Notes under the pieces: generated by a model
Databases searched by the model: none
What the model was told of the DNA's origin: nothing
Seen by the model: only the letters and a program-made list of their open reading frames with translations
From: Pseudophaeobacter sp965641885
GTDB taxonomy: Bacteria > Pseudomonadota > Alphaproteobacteria > Rhodobacterales > Rhodobacteraceae
Direction of reading: 5' to 3'
Length of the DNA: 64,000 bases
NCBI GenBank assembly: GCA_965641885.1
Contig: OZ282574.1
Location: 4,340,001 to 4,404,000 of the forward strand
Shown here: positions 9,090-17,693 of the stretch, one piece after another
Layout: each line of letters begins with the position of its first letter
How positions within the stretch are numbered: position 1 is the stretch's first letter
Made by a program: the position numbers and the translations under genes

Positions 9090-10160
9090 GTGACCCAGAT
9101 CGAACAGAATGACATACGCGCCGCCGTCGGCTCTGGCCTGATCAGCGAAGCGCAGGCCGCCTCTCTGATGGCACTGGCCCATAGCCGCCGGGGTGCGCGC
9201 GAGGATCTTGCCATCGGTGATGAGCCTTTTGAGCTGTTCAAAGGCTTCAACGAGATTTTCATTGTCATCGGAATGCTCATTCTTGCCTCTGGCTGGGCGG
9301 CTGTCACGGCAGCCTACATTGCAGGCAGCCTTGGGGGCTACATCGAGAAAACCATATTGTCCGCAGCTCTGGGTGCTGTGGTTCTTTGGGGCCTTGCCGA
9401 GTATTTCATTCGCCGCCGCCGTATGACCGCCCCGGCCATAGCGCTCTCTCTGCTATGGGCCGGCAATGCCGGCACGGGCATCACGGCCTATTTCTCGGAA
9501 CCCTTCATGGTGGCGCAGAATGATTTCTCCAGCCTGCCGCTGCCGATGATGCTGACCACCCTTGCTGTGGGCCTGTTCTGGCTGCGGTTTCGCGTGCCCT
9601 TTGCCATGGCGCTGATCGCGCTGGGGGCCTTTGCTGTAGCCCTGATGGTAACGGCGCAGCAAACAGGCAGCCCCGCTGAGATCAGCGATTTCTTCCTGCT
9701 GTCGGCCTCTGGTCCCTTTGCCTGGGTGACGCTGCTGGTCGGTCTGGGAGTCTTTGCCGTGGCGATGATGTTTGATCTCAGCGATCCACATCGGGTGACG
9801 CGGCGCTCGGCCCAGGGGTTCTGGTTACATGTGGTAGCAGCACCTGCCCTGGTGAACACCATTGCCCTCAGCCTGCTGGAAACGGGCACCTCAAATGCGC
9901 AAATCGCCCTGATGGCAGTCTTGCTGGGCTTTGCTCTGGTGGCCATTGTGATTGACCGGCGGTCTTTTCTGATTGCCGCCATCGGCTATAGCGTCACCCT
10001 GGCCAGTACCGTGTTTGATGGCGAAGGTGCCGCGATGACTATTCTTGTGCTGGGCTTTTTCCTGGTGATCCTCGGCGCCTTCTGGGCCCGGATCCGGGCG
10101 GCTCTGCTCTCTCCTCTTGCTGGTGTGCTGCCGCTGCACCGGCTTCCCCCTTCTCACTGA
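9090..10160 (+). CDS. polytopic membrane protein of unknown function (DUF2157-like) between hslV and hslU
   Basis: This 356-residue protein starts at a GTG one base after the hslV stop and ends 12 bases before hslU, so it belongs to the same transcript. The N-terminal soluble stretch of about 60 residues contains AVGSGLISEAQAASL, reminiscent of the DUF2157 N-terminus, and the rest holds roughly ten hydrophobic helices with charged residues only in short loops. No catalytic motif is visible. Its position between the two protease subunits suggests a membrane or stress role, but that is inference. A longer start at 9048 would overlap hslV and is less likely. Confidence 0.75.
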   Translation: MTQIEQNDIRAAVGSGLISEAQAASLMALAHSRRGAREDLAIGDEPFELFKGFNEIFIVIGMLILASGWAAVTAAYIAGSLGGYIEKTILSAALGAVVLWGLAEYFIRRRRMTAPAIALSLLWAGNAGTGITAYFSEPFMVAQNDFSSLPLPMMLTTLAVGLFWLRFRVPFAMALIALGAFAVALMVTAQQTGSPAEISDFFLLSASGPFAWVTLLVGLGVFAVAMMFDLSDPHRVTRRSAQGFWLHVVAAPALVNTIALSLLETGTSNAQIALMAVLLGFALVAIVIDRRSFLIAAIGYSVTLASTVFDGEGAAMTILVLGFFLVILGAFWARIRAALLSPLAGVLPLHRLPPSH

Positions 10161-10172
10161 AACGGACCTTGC

Positions 10173-11483
10173 ATGACTGACTTGACCCCCCGTGAAATCG
10201 TCTCTGAACTGGACCGCTTTATCATTGGCCAGAACGACGCCAAACGCGCTGTTTCGGTGGCGCTGCGCAATCGCTGGCGCCGCAAACAGCTGTCGGATGA
10301 TCTGCGTGATGAGGTCTATCCAAAGAACATTCTGATGATCGGCCCCACCGGCGTTGGCAAAACCGAAATCTCTCGTCGGCTGGCAAAACTGGCCCGAGCG
10401 CCCTTTATCAAGGTCGAGGCCACCAAATTCACCGAAGTCGGCTATGTCGGGCGCGACGTGGAACAGATCATCCGCGATCTGGTGGACACCGCCATTGTCC
10501 AGACCCGTGAGTTCATGCGTAACGACGTCAAAGCCAAGGCAAAAAAGGCGGCTGAGGATCGCGTTATCACGGCCCTTGCCGGCGAAGACGCCCGGGGAAC
10601 CACCCGCGAGATTTTCCGCAAAAAGCTGAAATCGGGTGAGCTGGACAATGCTCTGATCGAGCTGGATGTGGCCGACACCTCCAACCCGATGGACAAGATG
10701 TTCGACATGCCCGGCCAGCAGGGCGGCAATATGGGCATGCTCAATATCGGGGACCTGCTTGGCAAGGCCATGGGCGGGCGCACCGTTCGTAAGAAAATGA
10801 CCGTATCTGAAAGCTATGATGTGCTGGTCAGTGATGAGGCCGACAAACTGCTGGATGACGAAATTGTCACCCGCAACGCCATAGAATCGGTTGAGCAAAG
10901 CGGCATTGTCTTTCTGGATGAAATCGACAAGGTCTGCGCCCGCTCGGATGCCCGCGGCGGCGACGTCAGCCGCGAAGGCGTGCAGCGCGATCTGTTGCCC
11001 CTGATCGAAGGTACCACGGTCAGCACCAAATATGGATCCGTCAAGACCGACCATATCCTGTTTATCGCCTCCGGTGCCTTTCACATTGCCAAACCTTCGG
11101 ACCTGCTGCCAGAGCTGCAGGGTCGCCTGCCGATCCGGGTCAATCTGCGCGCCCTCAGCGAAAAGGATTTTGTCCGCATTCTGACTGAAACTGACAACGC
11201 GCTGACGCTGCAATATACCGCACTGATGAGCACAGAAGATGTCAACGTGACCTTTACCACGGACGGTATCGCCGCTCTGGCCAAAATCGCAGCCGAGGTA
11301 AACCATTCGGTTGAAAACATTGGCGCGCGTCGACTGTATACGGTGATCGAACGGGTGTTTGAGGATCTCTCCTTTACAGCCCCAGACCGTGGCGGCGAGA
11401 AAATCACCATTGATGCGGCTTATGTCGGCAAACATCTGGGTGAGCTGGCGAGCAAGAGCGATCTGAGCCGCTATGTGCTCTGA
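10173..11483 (+). CDS. hslU: HslU ATPase (ClpY), unfoldase of the HslVU protease
   Basis: HslU is the AAA+ hexamer that unfolds substrates and feeds them into HslV. The 436-residue protein has Walker A GPTGVGKT at residues 57-64, a Walker B GIVFLDEIDK near residue 246, the intermediate I-domain between them and the arginine-finger region near IGARRLYTVIE. The C-terminus DLSRYVL matches the tail that inserts into HslV pockets. It is the third gene of an operon with hslV and a membrane protein. Confidence 0.98.
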   Translation: MTDLTPREIVSELDRFIIGQNDAKRAVSVALRNRWRRKQLSDDLRDEVYPKNILMIGPTGVGKTEISRRLAKLARAPFIKVEATKFTEVGYVGRDVEQIIRDLVDTAIVQTREFMRNDVKAKAKKAAEDRVITALAGEDARGTTREIFRKKLKSGELDNALIELDVADTSNPMDKMFDMPGQQGGNMGMLNIGDLLGKAMGGRTVRKKMTVSESYDVLVSDEADKLLDDEIVTRNAIESVEQSGIVFLDEIDKVCARSDARGGDVSREGVQRDLLPLIEGTTVSTKYGSVKTDHILFIASGAFHIAKPSDLLPELQGRLPIRVNLRALSEKDFVRILTETDNALTLQYTALMSTEDVNVTFTTDGIAALAKIAAEVNHSVENIGARRLYTVIERVFEDLSFTAPDRGGEKITIDAAYVGKHLGELASKSDLSRYVL

Positions 11484-11569
11484 CCGGCCCATTGGGCGCC
11501 AATAGACACTAAGGACAAACCTCCGGTTTCCAACTGGCCGCAGGCGGAGTAACTTGCGGTCAGACCAAA

Positions 11570-11593
11570 CAGGAAGTGTCACAGGAAGTGTCC
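11570..11593 (+). repeat. tandem 12-base duplication carrying the ribosome binding site
   Basis: CAGGAAGTGTCA (11570-11581) is followed at once by CAGGAAGTGTCC (11582-11593). Each copy has an AGGAAG ribosome-binding core. The second copy is correctly spaced for the ATG at 11594, and each copy also contains an in-frame GTG. Confidence 0.8.
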
Positions 11594-12718
11594 ATGTCAG
11601 TTACGCGTATTTTGACCGGTGTTTGCCTTCTTTTGCTACTGGGGTGTACGGATCGCAGCTTATCGCCGGTCACCCCGGAAGCCTTGGAAATTGGCACGTC
11701 AAAGACCATTTTTGCCGCCACCAACCGATCCCGTCTGGAAGATGGGACATTTGGGCCTGAGCGCAGTGATGACTACAGCCTGCTTGAACTCACGGTGTCG
11801 ATCCCGCCCAGCCACACGCCCGGAACCCTTGAGTTTGGCTATGCCAAAGCGAATCCACAAAAGGAGTTCACAATGGCGGCCCGGCATCAGTTTGAGCAGG
11901 TCTCTGACTTTGATGCCCGTCTGAAGAAAGAGTTGCATCGCTTCCCTCCTGATGAACGCGATGTCAGCGTCTTTGTGCATGGCTACAATTCCACCCAGGC
12001 CGAAACAGTCTTTCGCGCCGCCCAGCTCACCCATGATCTGGAGACTCCTGGTGCCACCGTTGTCTATTCCTGGCCCAGCCTAGGCAGTCCGCTCGGCTAT
12101 GCCTATGATGGCGACAGTGTCCTGTTCGCCAGAGATGGTTTGGAAAATCTGTTGCGACATCTCAAGAAGGCAGGCGCCAACCGGATCGTTTTGGTGGCCC
12201 ATTCAATGGGGTCGGTGCTGGCGATGGAAACCCTGCGCCAGATCGAGATCAGATCTCCAAACTGGTCAGATAAGAACCTTGGGGGCGTTATTCTGATGTC
12301 GCCTGATCTGGACATCGACGTTTTTCGCAGTCAGATGCGCCGGTTTGAGCGGGTCCCACAGCCATTCCTGGTGCTGGTCTCCCGCAAGGACACCATCCTC
12401 AACTTCTCGCGGCGTATTCGCGGCACCCATAGCCGTGAACGGCTAGGCAGTCTCAGTTCGATTGATCTCGTGGCGGATCTGCCCATCGACATCATTGATA
12501 CAACAGAGTTTTCAAAAAATGCAGAATCCGGTCATTTTGTAGCCGCAACCTCACCGGCGCTCTTGTCGCTCTTTAATTCGGCCCGCGAAACAGCAGAGGC
12601 CTTTCAGAAAGGGACTAACAAGTTATCCTTAAACGATTTTCTTCCTGGAACAATCCAGCGGACAGGCCAGGTTACCGAGGTTTCAGTGACACCACTCATC
12701 AATACGGTGCCGCGTTAG
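11594..12718 (+). CDS. alpha/beta hydrolase lipoprotein (DUF900 family)
   Basis: The 374-residue protein begins with a lipoprotein signal (LLLLLGC, cysteine at residue 18), so it is likely anchored in the envelope. The body is a DUF900-type alpha/beta hydrolase: VFVHGYN supplies the oxyanion region, VLVAHSMGS holds the nucleophile serine in the GHSMG-like elbow (Ala in place of the first Gly), followed by an aspartate in SPDLDIDVF and a C-terminal SGHF histidine. The substrate is unknown. ATG at 11594 was chosen over an in-frame GTG at 11576 because of the AGGAAG spacing. It follows hslU by 110 bases and is convergent with the Smr gene. Confidence 0.85.
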   Translation: MSVTRILTGVCLLLLLGCTDRSLSPVTPEALEIGTSKTIFAATNRSRLEDGTFGPERSDDYSLLELTVSIPPSHTPGTLEFGYAKANPQKEFTMAARHQFEQVSDFDARLKKELHRFPPDERDVSVFVHGYNSTQAETVFRAAQLTHDLETPGATVVYSWPSLGSPLGYAYDGDSVLFARDGLENLLRHLKKAGANRIVLVAHSMGSVLAMETLRQIEIRSPNWSDKNLGGVILMSPDLDIDVFRSQMRRFERVPQPFLVLVSRKDTILNFSRRIRGTHSRERLGSLSSIDLVADLPIDIIDTTEFSKNAESGHFVAATSPALLSLFNSARETAEAFQKGTNKLSLNDFLPGTIQRTGQVTEVSVTPLINTVPR

Positions 12719-12726
12719 GAAAAGGG

Positions 12727-13314
12727 CTATCGGCTACGTCGCAGATAGACGTAGTAAGCCCCTTCTCCCCCATGGCTCACATGGGCGGGGGTGACCTGCA
12801 GAACGGCTTGCGCCAAGGGCGGCAGCGCCAGCCATTGAGGCACTTGATGCCGCAGTATACCGCGTGGCACCGGCATTGGGCCGGGAACATCACGATCCTT
12901 ACCCTTGCCCGTCACCACCAGAACCAGACGTTTGCCTGAGGCCTGCGCTGTCAGGATGAACCGGTTAAGAGCAGGATGCGCGCCATCCACCCGCATCCCA
13001 TGCAGATCAAGCTTGCCCTCTGGCCTGAGCTTGCCGCGCTTCATCCGGCGAAAGGCCTTTTCATCCATCTGCACCGGGCTGGAGGCAAGAGACATCGCCA
13101 ATGCCGGTTTCAGATCGTGTTTCATGGGTTTCGACTTGGCATGGCTGCCGAGGTCGAACTTCTCCAGCCTCGGCTGCGGTGTCTTGGCGGGTTTCGGTTT
13201 TGGCAACGGCAGGGTTGGGGGGTGCGAATGGCTGCCCGGATGCAGCCTCTCGGCATGGGCCACCACCTGATGCCAAAGATCGATTTCCTCGGAGGAAAGT
13301 TTACGCCTGCTCAT
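12727..13314 (-). CDS. Smr/MutS2-type domain protein
   Basis: This 195-residue protein has a basic, proline-rich N-terminal half and a C-terminal Smr domain. The domain shows the hallmark KLDLHGMRVD near residue 98 and VVTGKGKD near 135, which are the LDLHG and TGKG motifs of the family; Smr domains can nick branched DNA or cleave RNA. The start ATG shares one base with the mltA stop (TGATG), so it is the last gene of a three-gene operon with mltA and the Tim44-like gene. The cellular target cannot be read from the sequence. Confidence 0.88.
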   Translation of the reverse strand: MSRRKLSSEEIDLWHQVVAHAERLHPGSHSHPPTLPLPKPKPAKTPQPRLEKFDLGSHAKSKPMKHDLKPALAMSLASSPVQMDEKAFRRMKRGKLRPEGKLDLHGMRVDGAHPALNRFILTAQASGKRLVLVVTGKGKDRDVPGPMPVPRGILRHQVPQWLALPPLAQAVLQVTPAHVSHGGEGAYYVYLRRSR

Positions 13315-14390
13315 CAAAATTCATCCGGCAAAAGCGCGAAGGCGCGTTGGATTGGCAGCAGAACCACCATGCGGCCAGGGTCTCGCAGACGTCCGGCTGC
13401 CTGGCCAGCGCTATCGCCGGTGCCATAGAAAATATCTGCCCGTTGCGCGCCTTTGATGGCTGATCCGGTGTCCTGTGCGATCATCAGCCGCCGCATCTGC
13501 GTCTCGCCATCCTTTTCCAACCAGACCGGCGCCCCAAGCGGAGTGTATTTTGGATCGACCGCCAGACTGCGAAGCGTTGTCACCGACCGGTTCATCGCGC
13601 CAAACGGCCCTTTTGAGGGGCGAATTTTGCGGATCTCGCGAAAAAACACATAGGAAGGATTGTGCAGCAAAAGCTCGCGCCCATCGATGGGATTGCGCCG
13701 CACCCAGGCCTTGATCACCTGCGCGCTGACCTGATGCACATTGTAGATGCCCCTCCGCACCATTTCCGCCCCGACAGAACGATAGGGATGGCCATTGGCG
13801 CCGCCATACCCCACCCGAATGGTGCTGCCGTCATTCAGCCGAATACGGCCAGATCCCTGAATTTGCAGAAAAAACAACTCTACCGGATCATCCACCCAGG
13901 CGATCTCCAGACCTCGGCCGCGCATTACATCGCCATTCAGGATGTCGCTGCGGGGCAGCCAGGGATTGCTGCGTTTGGCCTCTGGCGGCATCTTGTAGAC
14001 CGGGTAGCGGTAGCGTGCCGAGCGATAGCGCGCGCCATCCAGCTCTGGCTCAAAATAGCCGGTGAACAGGGCAGGGGCGCCATCCTCGATCAGGACGGGG
14101 CGAAAAAACAGCTCAAAATAGCTGCGGGCGGCCTTCTCTCCCTCAGCCCCTGTTAGGGTAGGTGCGTTTGATTGCGCCAGAGCGCACAGGTTTTGCCAGT
14201 CCTGATCTTTGAGATCGGCGCAGGTCTCAAGAAACACCTTGAGCGCGGCGGCGTGATTATCCTCCTCCCAGCCCTTGAGCTGAGAGAAGTCCAACATTTT
14301 GTAGGTCGTCTCGGCCCCTGCGGCCGGAGCCGTCATGGCAGCCCCCGCAAGTGCCGCTGCCCGGAAAAAATCCCGGAGCCCTGCAATCAT
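13314..14390 (-). CDS. mltA: membrane-bound lytic murein transglycosylase A
   Basis: MltA cleaves the MurNAc-GlcNAc bond of peptidoglycan with formation of anhydro-MurNAc. The 358-residue protein opens with a signal peptide of about 26 residues ending AAGAE, without a lipobox, so it is probably periplasmic and soluble. The MltA barrel is seen in FTGYFEPELDGAR, the region FLQIQGSGRIRL and GGANGHPYRSVG. The C-terminal 3D domain follows, with QDTGSAIKGAQRADIFYGTG containing the catalytic aspartates. It overlaps the upstream gene by ATGA and the downstream Smr gene by one base. Confidence 0.95.
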   Translation of the reverse strand: MIAGLRDFFRAAALAGAAMTAPAAGAETTYKMLDFSQLKGWEEDNHAAALKVFLETCADLKDQDWQNLCALAQSNAPTLTGAEGEKAARSYFELFFRPVLIEDGAPALFTGYFEPELDGARYRSARYRYPVYKMPPEAKRSNPWLPRSDILNGDVMRGRGLEIAWVDDPVELFFLQIQGSGRIRLNDGSTIRVGYGGANGHPYRSVGAEMVRRGIYNVHQVSAQVIKAWVRRNPIDGRELLLHNPSYVFFREIRKIRPSKGPFGAMNRSVTTLRSLAVDPKYTPLGAPVWLEKDGETQMRRLMIAQDTGSAIKGAQRADIFYGTGDSAGQAAGRLRDPGRMVVLLPIQRAFALLPDEF

Positions 14391-15043
14391 CCGTCCGTAG
14401 CCACCAACTGCCAGTTCGGATCGTCAACACCCATGCTGCGGGCAAAGACCCAGATGTCTTTTTGACGTTTCACGGCTTTTGGATCACCCTCGACAATCTC
14501 GCCGTCGCGATTGCGCACAACCGAGGTCAGCTCAGCGACGAACCTCATGGTCACTTCGGCGACCCGGGTGGTTTCATCAAAGCTGGCATTTATCACGGCA
14601 GTTTCACGCACGCCGATAAACTCTGCCTCGATGGTCAGACCCTGGTCTTCGCGCTGTGCCACCGCGTCAACAAAGCTGTCAAAGACATCTTCGGCGAGAA
14701 AGCCCTGAAGATTATCCAGCTCGCCACGTTCAAATCCCATCAGGATCATTTCATAGGCGCTGCGGGCACCCTGAACAAATTCGCCCACCTGGAACGAAGG
14801 CTCGGCGCGCTTCATCGCCGACAGGGCCGTGGCCTGAACAGAGCCCTCTTCGACATAATCGGTGATATCGCGGTCGGGCCCGCCTTCGATCACCTCAAAA
14901 TCAGGGCGACTGCTGCGCTTTTCGGTGGGGGCTACGGTCGGCTTTTCAAATCCTTCACGCGTGCCCAAAACGCTTTTCAAACGCAGGATCAAAAACACCG
15001 CAATACCGGCTAAAACCAAAAGCTGAATCAAGGGCGACTCCAT
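14387..15043 (-). CDS. Tim44/TimA-family putative adaptor protein
   Basis: This 218-residue protein has one N-terminal membrane helix (LIQLLVLAGIAVFLILRL) followed by a Tim44-like domain with the pattern FVQGARSAYEMILMGFERGELDNL near residue 90 and a beta-rich C-terminal half. In alphaproteobacteria this family (TimA) is the bacterial relative of mitochondrial Tim44 and sits beside secB and dnaQ, as it does here. The likely role is as an inner-membrane adaptor in protein handling, inferred from the homology. It is the first gene of the operon with mltA and Smr and is divergent from fxsA. Confidence 0.88.
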   Translation of the reverse strand: MESPLIQLLVLAGIAVFLILRLKSVLGTREGFEKPTVAPTEKRSSRPDFEVIEGGPDRDITDYVEEGSVQATALSAMKRAEPSFQVGEFVQGARSAYEMILMGFERGELDNLQGFLAEDVFDSFVDAVAQREDQGLTIEAEFIGVRETAVINASFDETTRVAEVTMRFVAELTSVVRNRDGEIVEGDPKAVKRQKDIWVFARSMGVDDPNWQLVATDG

Positions 15044-15158
15044 AAGAACCTCTCATTGGGTATTCATGCCCGGTTTGAAACCCGGGCGGTCTGTCCTTAT
15101 GTAGGGGGTCAGGGGTAGCAAGTCTACCGTACAGCGAAAGATCAGAGGAAACCGTCAA

Positions 15159-15683
15159 ATGTATCTTTTCATCGCCTTTCTGATGGTTCCTCTTATTGAA
15201 ATCGGCCTGTTTATCCAGGTTGGGGATGCCATTGGCCTGTGGCCCACTCTGGCCATTGTTGTGCTGACCGCGATTCTGGGCACCTCGCTGGTGCGATCAC
15301 AAGGGAGGCTGGCCCTGGGGCAGATGCGCAACTCGTTCCAAACCCTGTCAGATCCGGCAGAACCCCTGGCCCATGGCGCCATGATCCTGTTTGCCGGAGC
15401 ATTGCTGCTGACGCCGGGATTTTTCACCGATGCCATAGGTTTTGCGCTGCTGGTGCCACCGGTCCGCATGGCTGTTTATCGCTACCTCAGAAAAAAGGTC
15501 ACCGTGGCGCAGTTCCAGATGGGGCCCGGCACAATGCAGGGCCGACACTACCCAGACCAGTATCCAGGCGGGCAGGGACGTGGGCCTGTCGGCGCCGGTG
15601 ACATTATTGACGGTGATTTTGAAGAGGTCTCTGCGAAAAAGCCCGGCAGCAAGCCGTCCGGCTGGGTAGAAGGTCCGAAATAG
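15159..15683 (+). CDS. fxsA: FxsA family membrane protein
   Basis: The 174-residue protein has the FxsA fold: the short start MYLFIAFLMVPLIEI, a second hydrophobic helix (LWPTLAIVVLTAILG), the conserved GTSLVRSQG and a further pair of helices with LLLTPGFFTDAIGFALLVPP. FxsA was named for suppressing F-exclusion of phage T7 in E. coli, and its normal role is unknown. The C-terminal 55 residues are polar and glycine-rich. GAGGAAA precedes the ATG. It is divergent from the TimA-like gene and followed 90 bases later by secB. Confidence 0.92.
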   Translation: MYLFIAFLMVPLIEIGLFIQVGDAIGLWPTLAIVVLTAILGTSLVRSQGRLALGQMRNSFQTLSDPAEPLAHGAMILFAGALLLTPGFFTDAIGFALLVPPVRMAVYRYLRKKVTVAQFQMGPGTMQGRHYPDQYPGGQGRGPVGAGDIIDGDFEEVSAKKPGSKPSGWVEGPK

Positions 15684-15773
15684 GCCTTCGTGCATCTGCA
15701 GTTACCCGTAACCGTTGAGATACCCGATCCAAGCTGATAAGCACAGGCCAAACAAATTTTTAGGAGTATCTCA

Positions 15774-16259
15774 ATGGCCGAAAATGGTGCACCCGAAGGC
15801 GCTCAGCAGCCCCAAGTCCAAATGAACATCCTGGGTCAGTACATCCGGGACATGTCGTTTGAAAACGTCATGGCGCAAAAAGGTGCCGGTGGCGAAGTTC
15901 AGCCCGACGTCAATGTTTCGGTCAATCTCGACGCCAAAAAGCGCTCGGTTGAAAACCAGTATGAGGTCATGACCAAGCTGAACATCGAGTCCAAAAACAA
16001 AGAGGGCGGCGACGTTCTGTTTGTGCTTGAGCTGGAATATGTCGGTGTGTTCAACATCTCTGGTGTTCCCGAAGATCAGATCCACCCTTTCTTGTTGATC
16101 GAATGCCCCCGCATGACCTTCCCGTTCCTGCGTCGCATCGTTTCAGACGTGACCCGCGATGGCGGCTTCCCACCTTTGAACCTCGACAATATCGATTTTG
16201 TTGCAATCTACCGCAATGAGCTGGCCCGCCGTCAGGCCGACGCCGCACCACAGCAGTAA
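15774..16259 (+). CDS. secB: protein-export chaperone SecB
   Basis: SecB is the tetrameric cytoplasmic chaperone that keeps precursor proteins unfolded and delivers them to SecA. The 161-residue protein shows the family start VQMNILGQYIRDMSFENV, the KNKEGGDVLFVLELEY core strands and the ECPRMTFPFLRRIVSDVTRDGGFPP segment. GGAG stands before the ATG. A strong bidirectional terminator follows. The location next to the dnaQ-coaE-aroE-maf operon is typical for alphaproteobacteria near the replication origin. Confidence 0.98.
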   Translation: MAENGAPEGAQQPQVQMNILGQYIRDMSFENVMAQKGAGGEVQPDVNVSVNLDAKKRSVENQYEVMTKLNIESKNKEGGDVLFVLELEYVGVFNISGVPEDQIHPFLLIECPRMTFPFLRRIVSDVTRDGGFPPLNLDNIDFVAIYRNELARRQADAAPQQ

Positions 16260-16270
16260 TCTGCGCTGGC

Positions 16271-16302
16271 ATCGCTACAAAAAGCCATCGCTACAAAAAG
16301 CC
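16271..16302 (+). repeat. 16-base perfect tandem duplication at the secB terminator
   Basis: ATCGCTACAAAAAGCC occurs twice without a gap (16271-16286 and 16287-16302). The second copy supplies the first half of the left arm of the terminator hairpin, so the duplication looks like a replication-slippage product. Confidence 0.9.
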
Positions 16303-16328
16303 GCTGAGGAGTCTCAGCGGCTTTTTTT
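16295..16328 (+). terminator. bidirectional terminator between secB and dnaQ
   Basis: AAAAAGCCGCTGAG pairs with CTCAGCGGCTTTTT around a four-base GAGT loop. The right arm ends in a run of seven T residues for secB, and the left arm provides five T residues when read from the dnaQ side. The two genes converge here. Confidence 0.9.
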
Positions 16329-16345
16329 GAGGGCTCCATAACGTC

Positions 16346-17077
16346 TCAGCCAGATTTTTGGACCCAAAGCGCCTCTTCGCCCAGTTTGGCAACAAAGGCC
16401 TCATGCGCCTCGGTCTCCGCGGCCGTCACCCGGGGTGGCAGCGGTGTGGGCCGCGGGGCAGGGCGCCAGTCATCGCTTAACTGACCAGGACCGCCACTGG
16501 ACGTGGTGGACAGACCAAAGTCCGGCTGCCGACCGCCAATCAGTTCAAGATAGACCTCGGCGAGGATTTCGGAATCGAGCAGCGCGCCGTGCAGAGTCCG
16601 GTTGCTGTTGTCGATATTGAACCGGCGGCACAAGGCATCCAACGTGGCTGGCGAACCGGGAAAGCGTTTGCGCGCGATTGCCAGCGTATCCAATGCCTGC
16701 TCCATCGGCAATTGCCGCAGGTTCATCCAGCCAAGTTCCGCATTGAGGAACTTCATATCAAAGCTGGCGTTGTGGATCACCATTCTGGAATCGCGGACAA
16801 AATCGAGAAAGCTTTGGCCGAACTTGGAAAAGACCGGCTTGTCGCGCAGCGTAACCTGGCCTTTTTCCGGCCGTTGCGGCGGCTCTAACAGGTCCGGACC
16901 AATGCCATGCACGCCAAAGGCTTCCTGCGGCATGCTGCGCTCAGGGTTGATATAGACGTGGTAGGTCTCACCGGTTGGCATGTGATTGTACAGCTCAACC
17001 GCACCGATCTCGACAATGCGGTCGCCGGAAAAAGGATCAAAACCAGTGGTCTCGGTATCGAGGACAATTTCACGCAT
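16346..17077 (-). CDS. dnaQ: DNA polymerase III epsilon subunit (proofreading exonuclease)
   Basis: DnaQ is the 3'-5' proofreading nuclease of the replicative polymerase. The 243-residue protein has the DEDDh exonuclease motifs: DTETTG with Asp7 and Glu9, a second acidic motif around HNASFDMKFLN, and HGALLDSEILA with the catalytic histidine and last aspartate. The C-terminal 60 residues are proline-rich and probably contact the polymerase. It is the last gene of the maf-aroE-coaE-dnaQ operon; coaE overlaps its start by eight bases. Confidence 0.96.
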   Translation of the reverse strand: MREIVLDTETTGFDPFSGDRIVEIGAVELYNHMPTGETYHVYINPERSMPQEAFGVHGIGPDLLEPPQRPEKGQVTLRDKPVFSKFGQSFLDFVRDSRMVIHNASFDMKFLNAELGWMNLRQLPMEQALDTLAIARKRFPGSPATLDALCRRFNIDNSNRTLHGALLDSEILAEVYLELIGGRQPDFGLSTTSSGGPGQLSDDWRPAPRPTPLPPRVTAAETEAHEAFVAKLGEEALWVQKSG

Positions 17078-17693
17078 CAGGCTGTGCCTCTTTGTTTTTA
17101 GTCTCTGCCGGCAGTGTTTTTCTGATTTGCTGCAACACAGCCTCTACCTGCGCGCGGGCATGCTCTGGCGTGTCTGTTTCGATGACAAAATCGGCGCGGG
17201 CGCATTTTTCGTCAATCGGCATCTGTTTCGCCAGGATTTGCTCAAACTGAGTCTCTGTCATCGTGCCCCGCTGCATCACCCGGTCGCGCTGTGTCTTGGC
17301 ATCAATCCGCACGCAGGCGACAGCATCCATCGCAGCCTCGCCGCCGGTTTCAAACAAAAGCGGGATGTCGAAGACCAGAATATCGCTTTTTGCAGCGTCG
17401 CGAAACGCCTTGCGGTCTGCCGCCAGCAGCGGATGCACAATCGCCTCGAGCTGGCTGAACAGCGCAGGATCGGCGGCCAGGATCAGTTTCAGCGCGTCCC
17501 GGCTGACGGAGCCGTCTATAACGGAGGCAGGAAAAGCCTTTTGCATCGGCGCAATCGCAGCTCCACCCTGGGCATAAATCCGGTGCACGGCGGCATCGGC
17601 ATCCCAAATCTCGCAGCCCGCCTGCGCAAAGAGGCCGGCTGTGGTGCTTTTACCCATGCCAATGGAGCCCGTCAGCCCAAGAAGAAATGTCAT
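17070..17693 (-). CDS. coaE: dephospho-CoA kinase
   Basis: CoaE phosphorylates the 3'-hydroxyl of dephospho-CoA, the last step of coenzyme A synthesis. The 207-residue protein starts with the P-loop GLTGSIGMGKST, then IWDADAAVH, the family motif that binds the acceptor, and ends with the lid region LAKQMPIDEKCARADFVIET. The gene overlaps aroE upstream by ATGA and dnaQ downstream by eight bases, so all three are translationally coupled. Confidence 0.96.
   Translation of the reverse strand: MTFLLGLTGSIGMGKSTTAGLFAQAGCEIWDADAAVHRIYAQGGAAIAPMQKAFPASVIDGSVSRDALKLILAADPALFSQLEAIVHPLLAADRKAFRDAAKSDILVFDIPLLFETGGEAAMDAVACVRIDAKTQRDRVMQRGTMTETQFEQILAKQMPIDEKCARADFVIETDTPEHARAQVEAVLQQIRKTLPAETKNKEAQPDA

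Noticed and set aside
9891..11582. A 563-codon open frame on the minus strand opposite hslU.
   Set aside because: It lies entirely against hslU and the membrane-protein gene, has no recognisable domain, and such long antisense frames are usual in GC-rich coding DNA.
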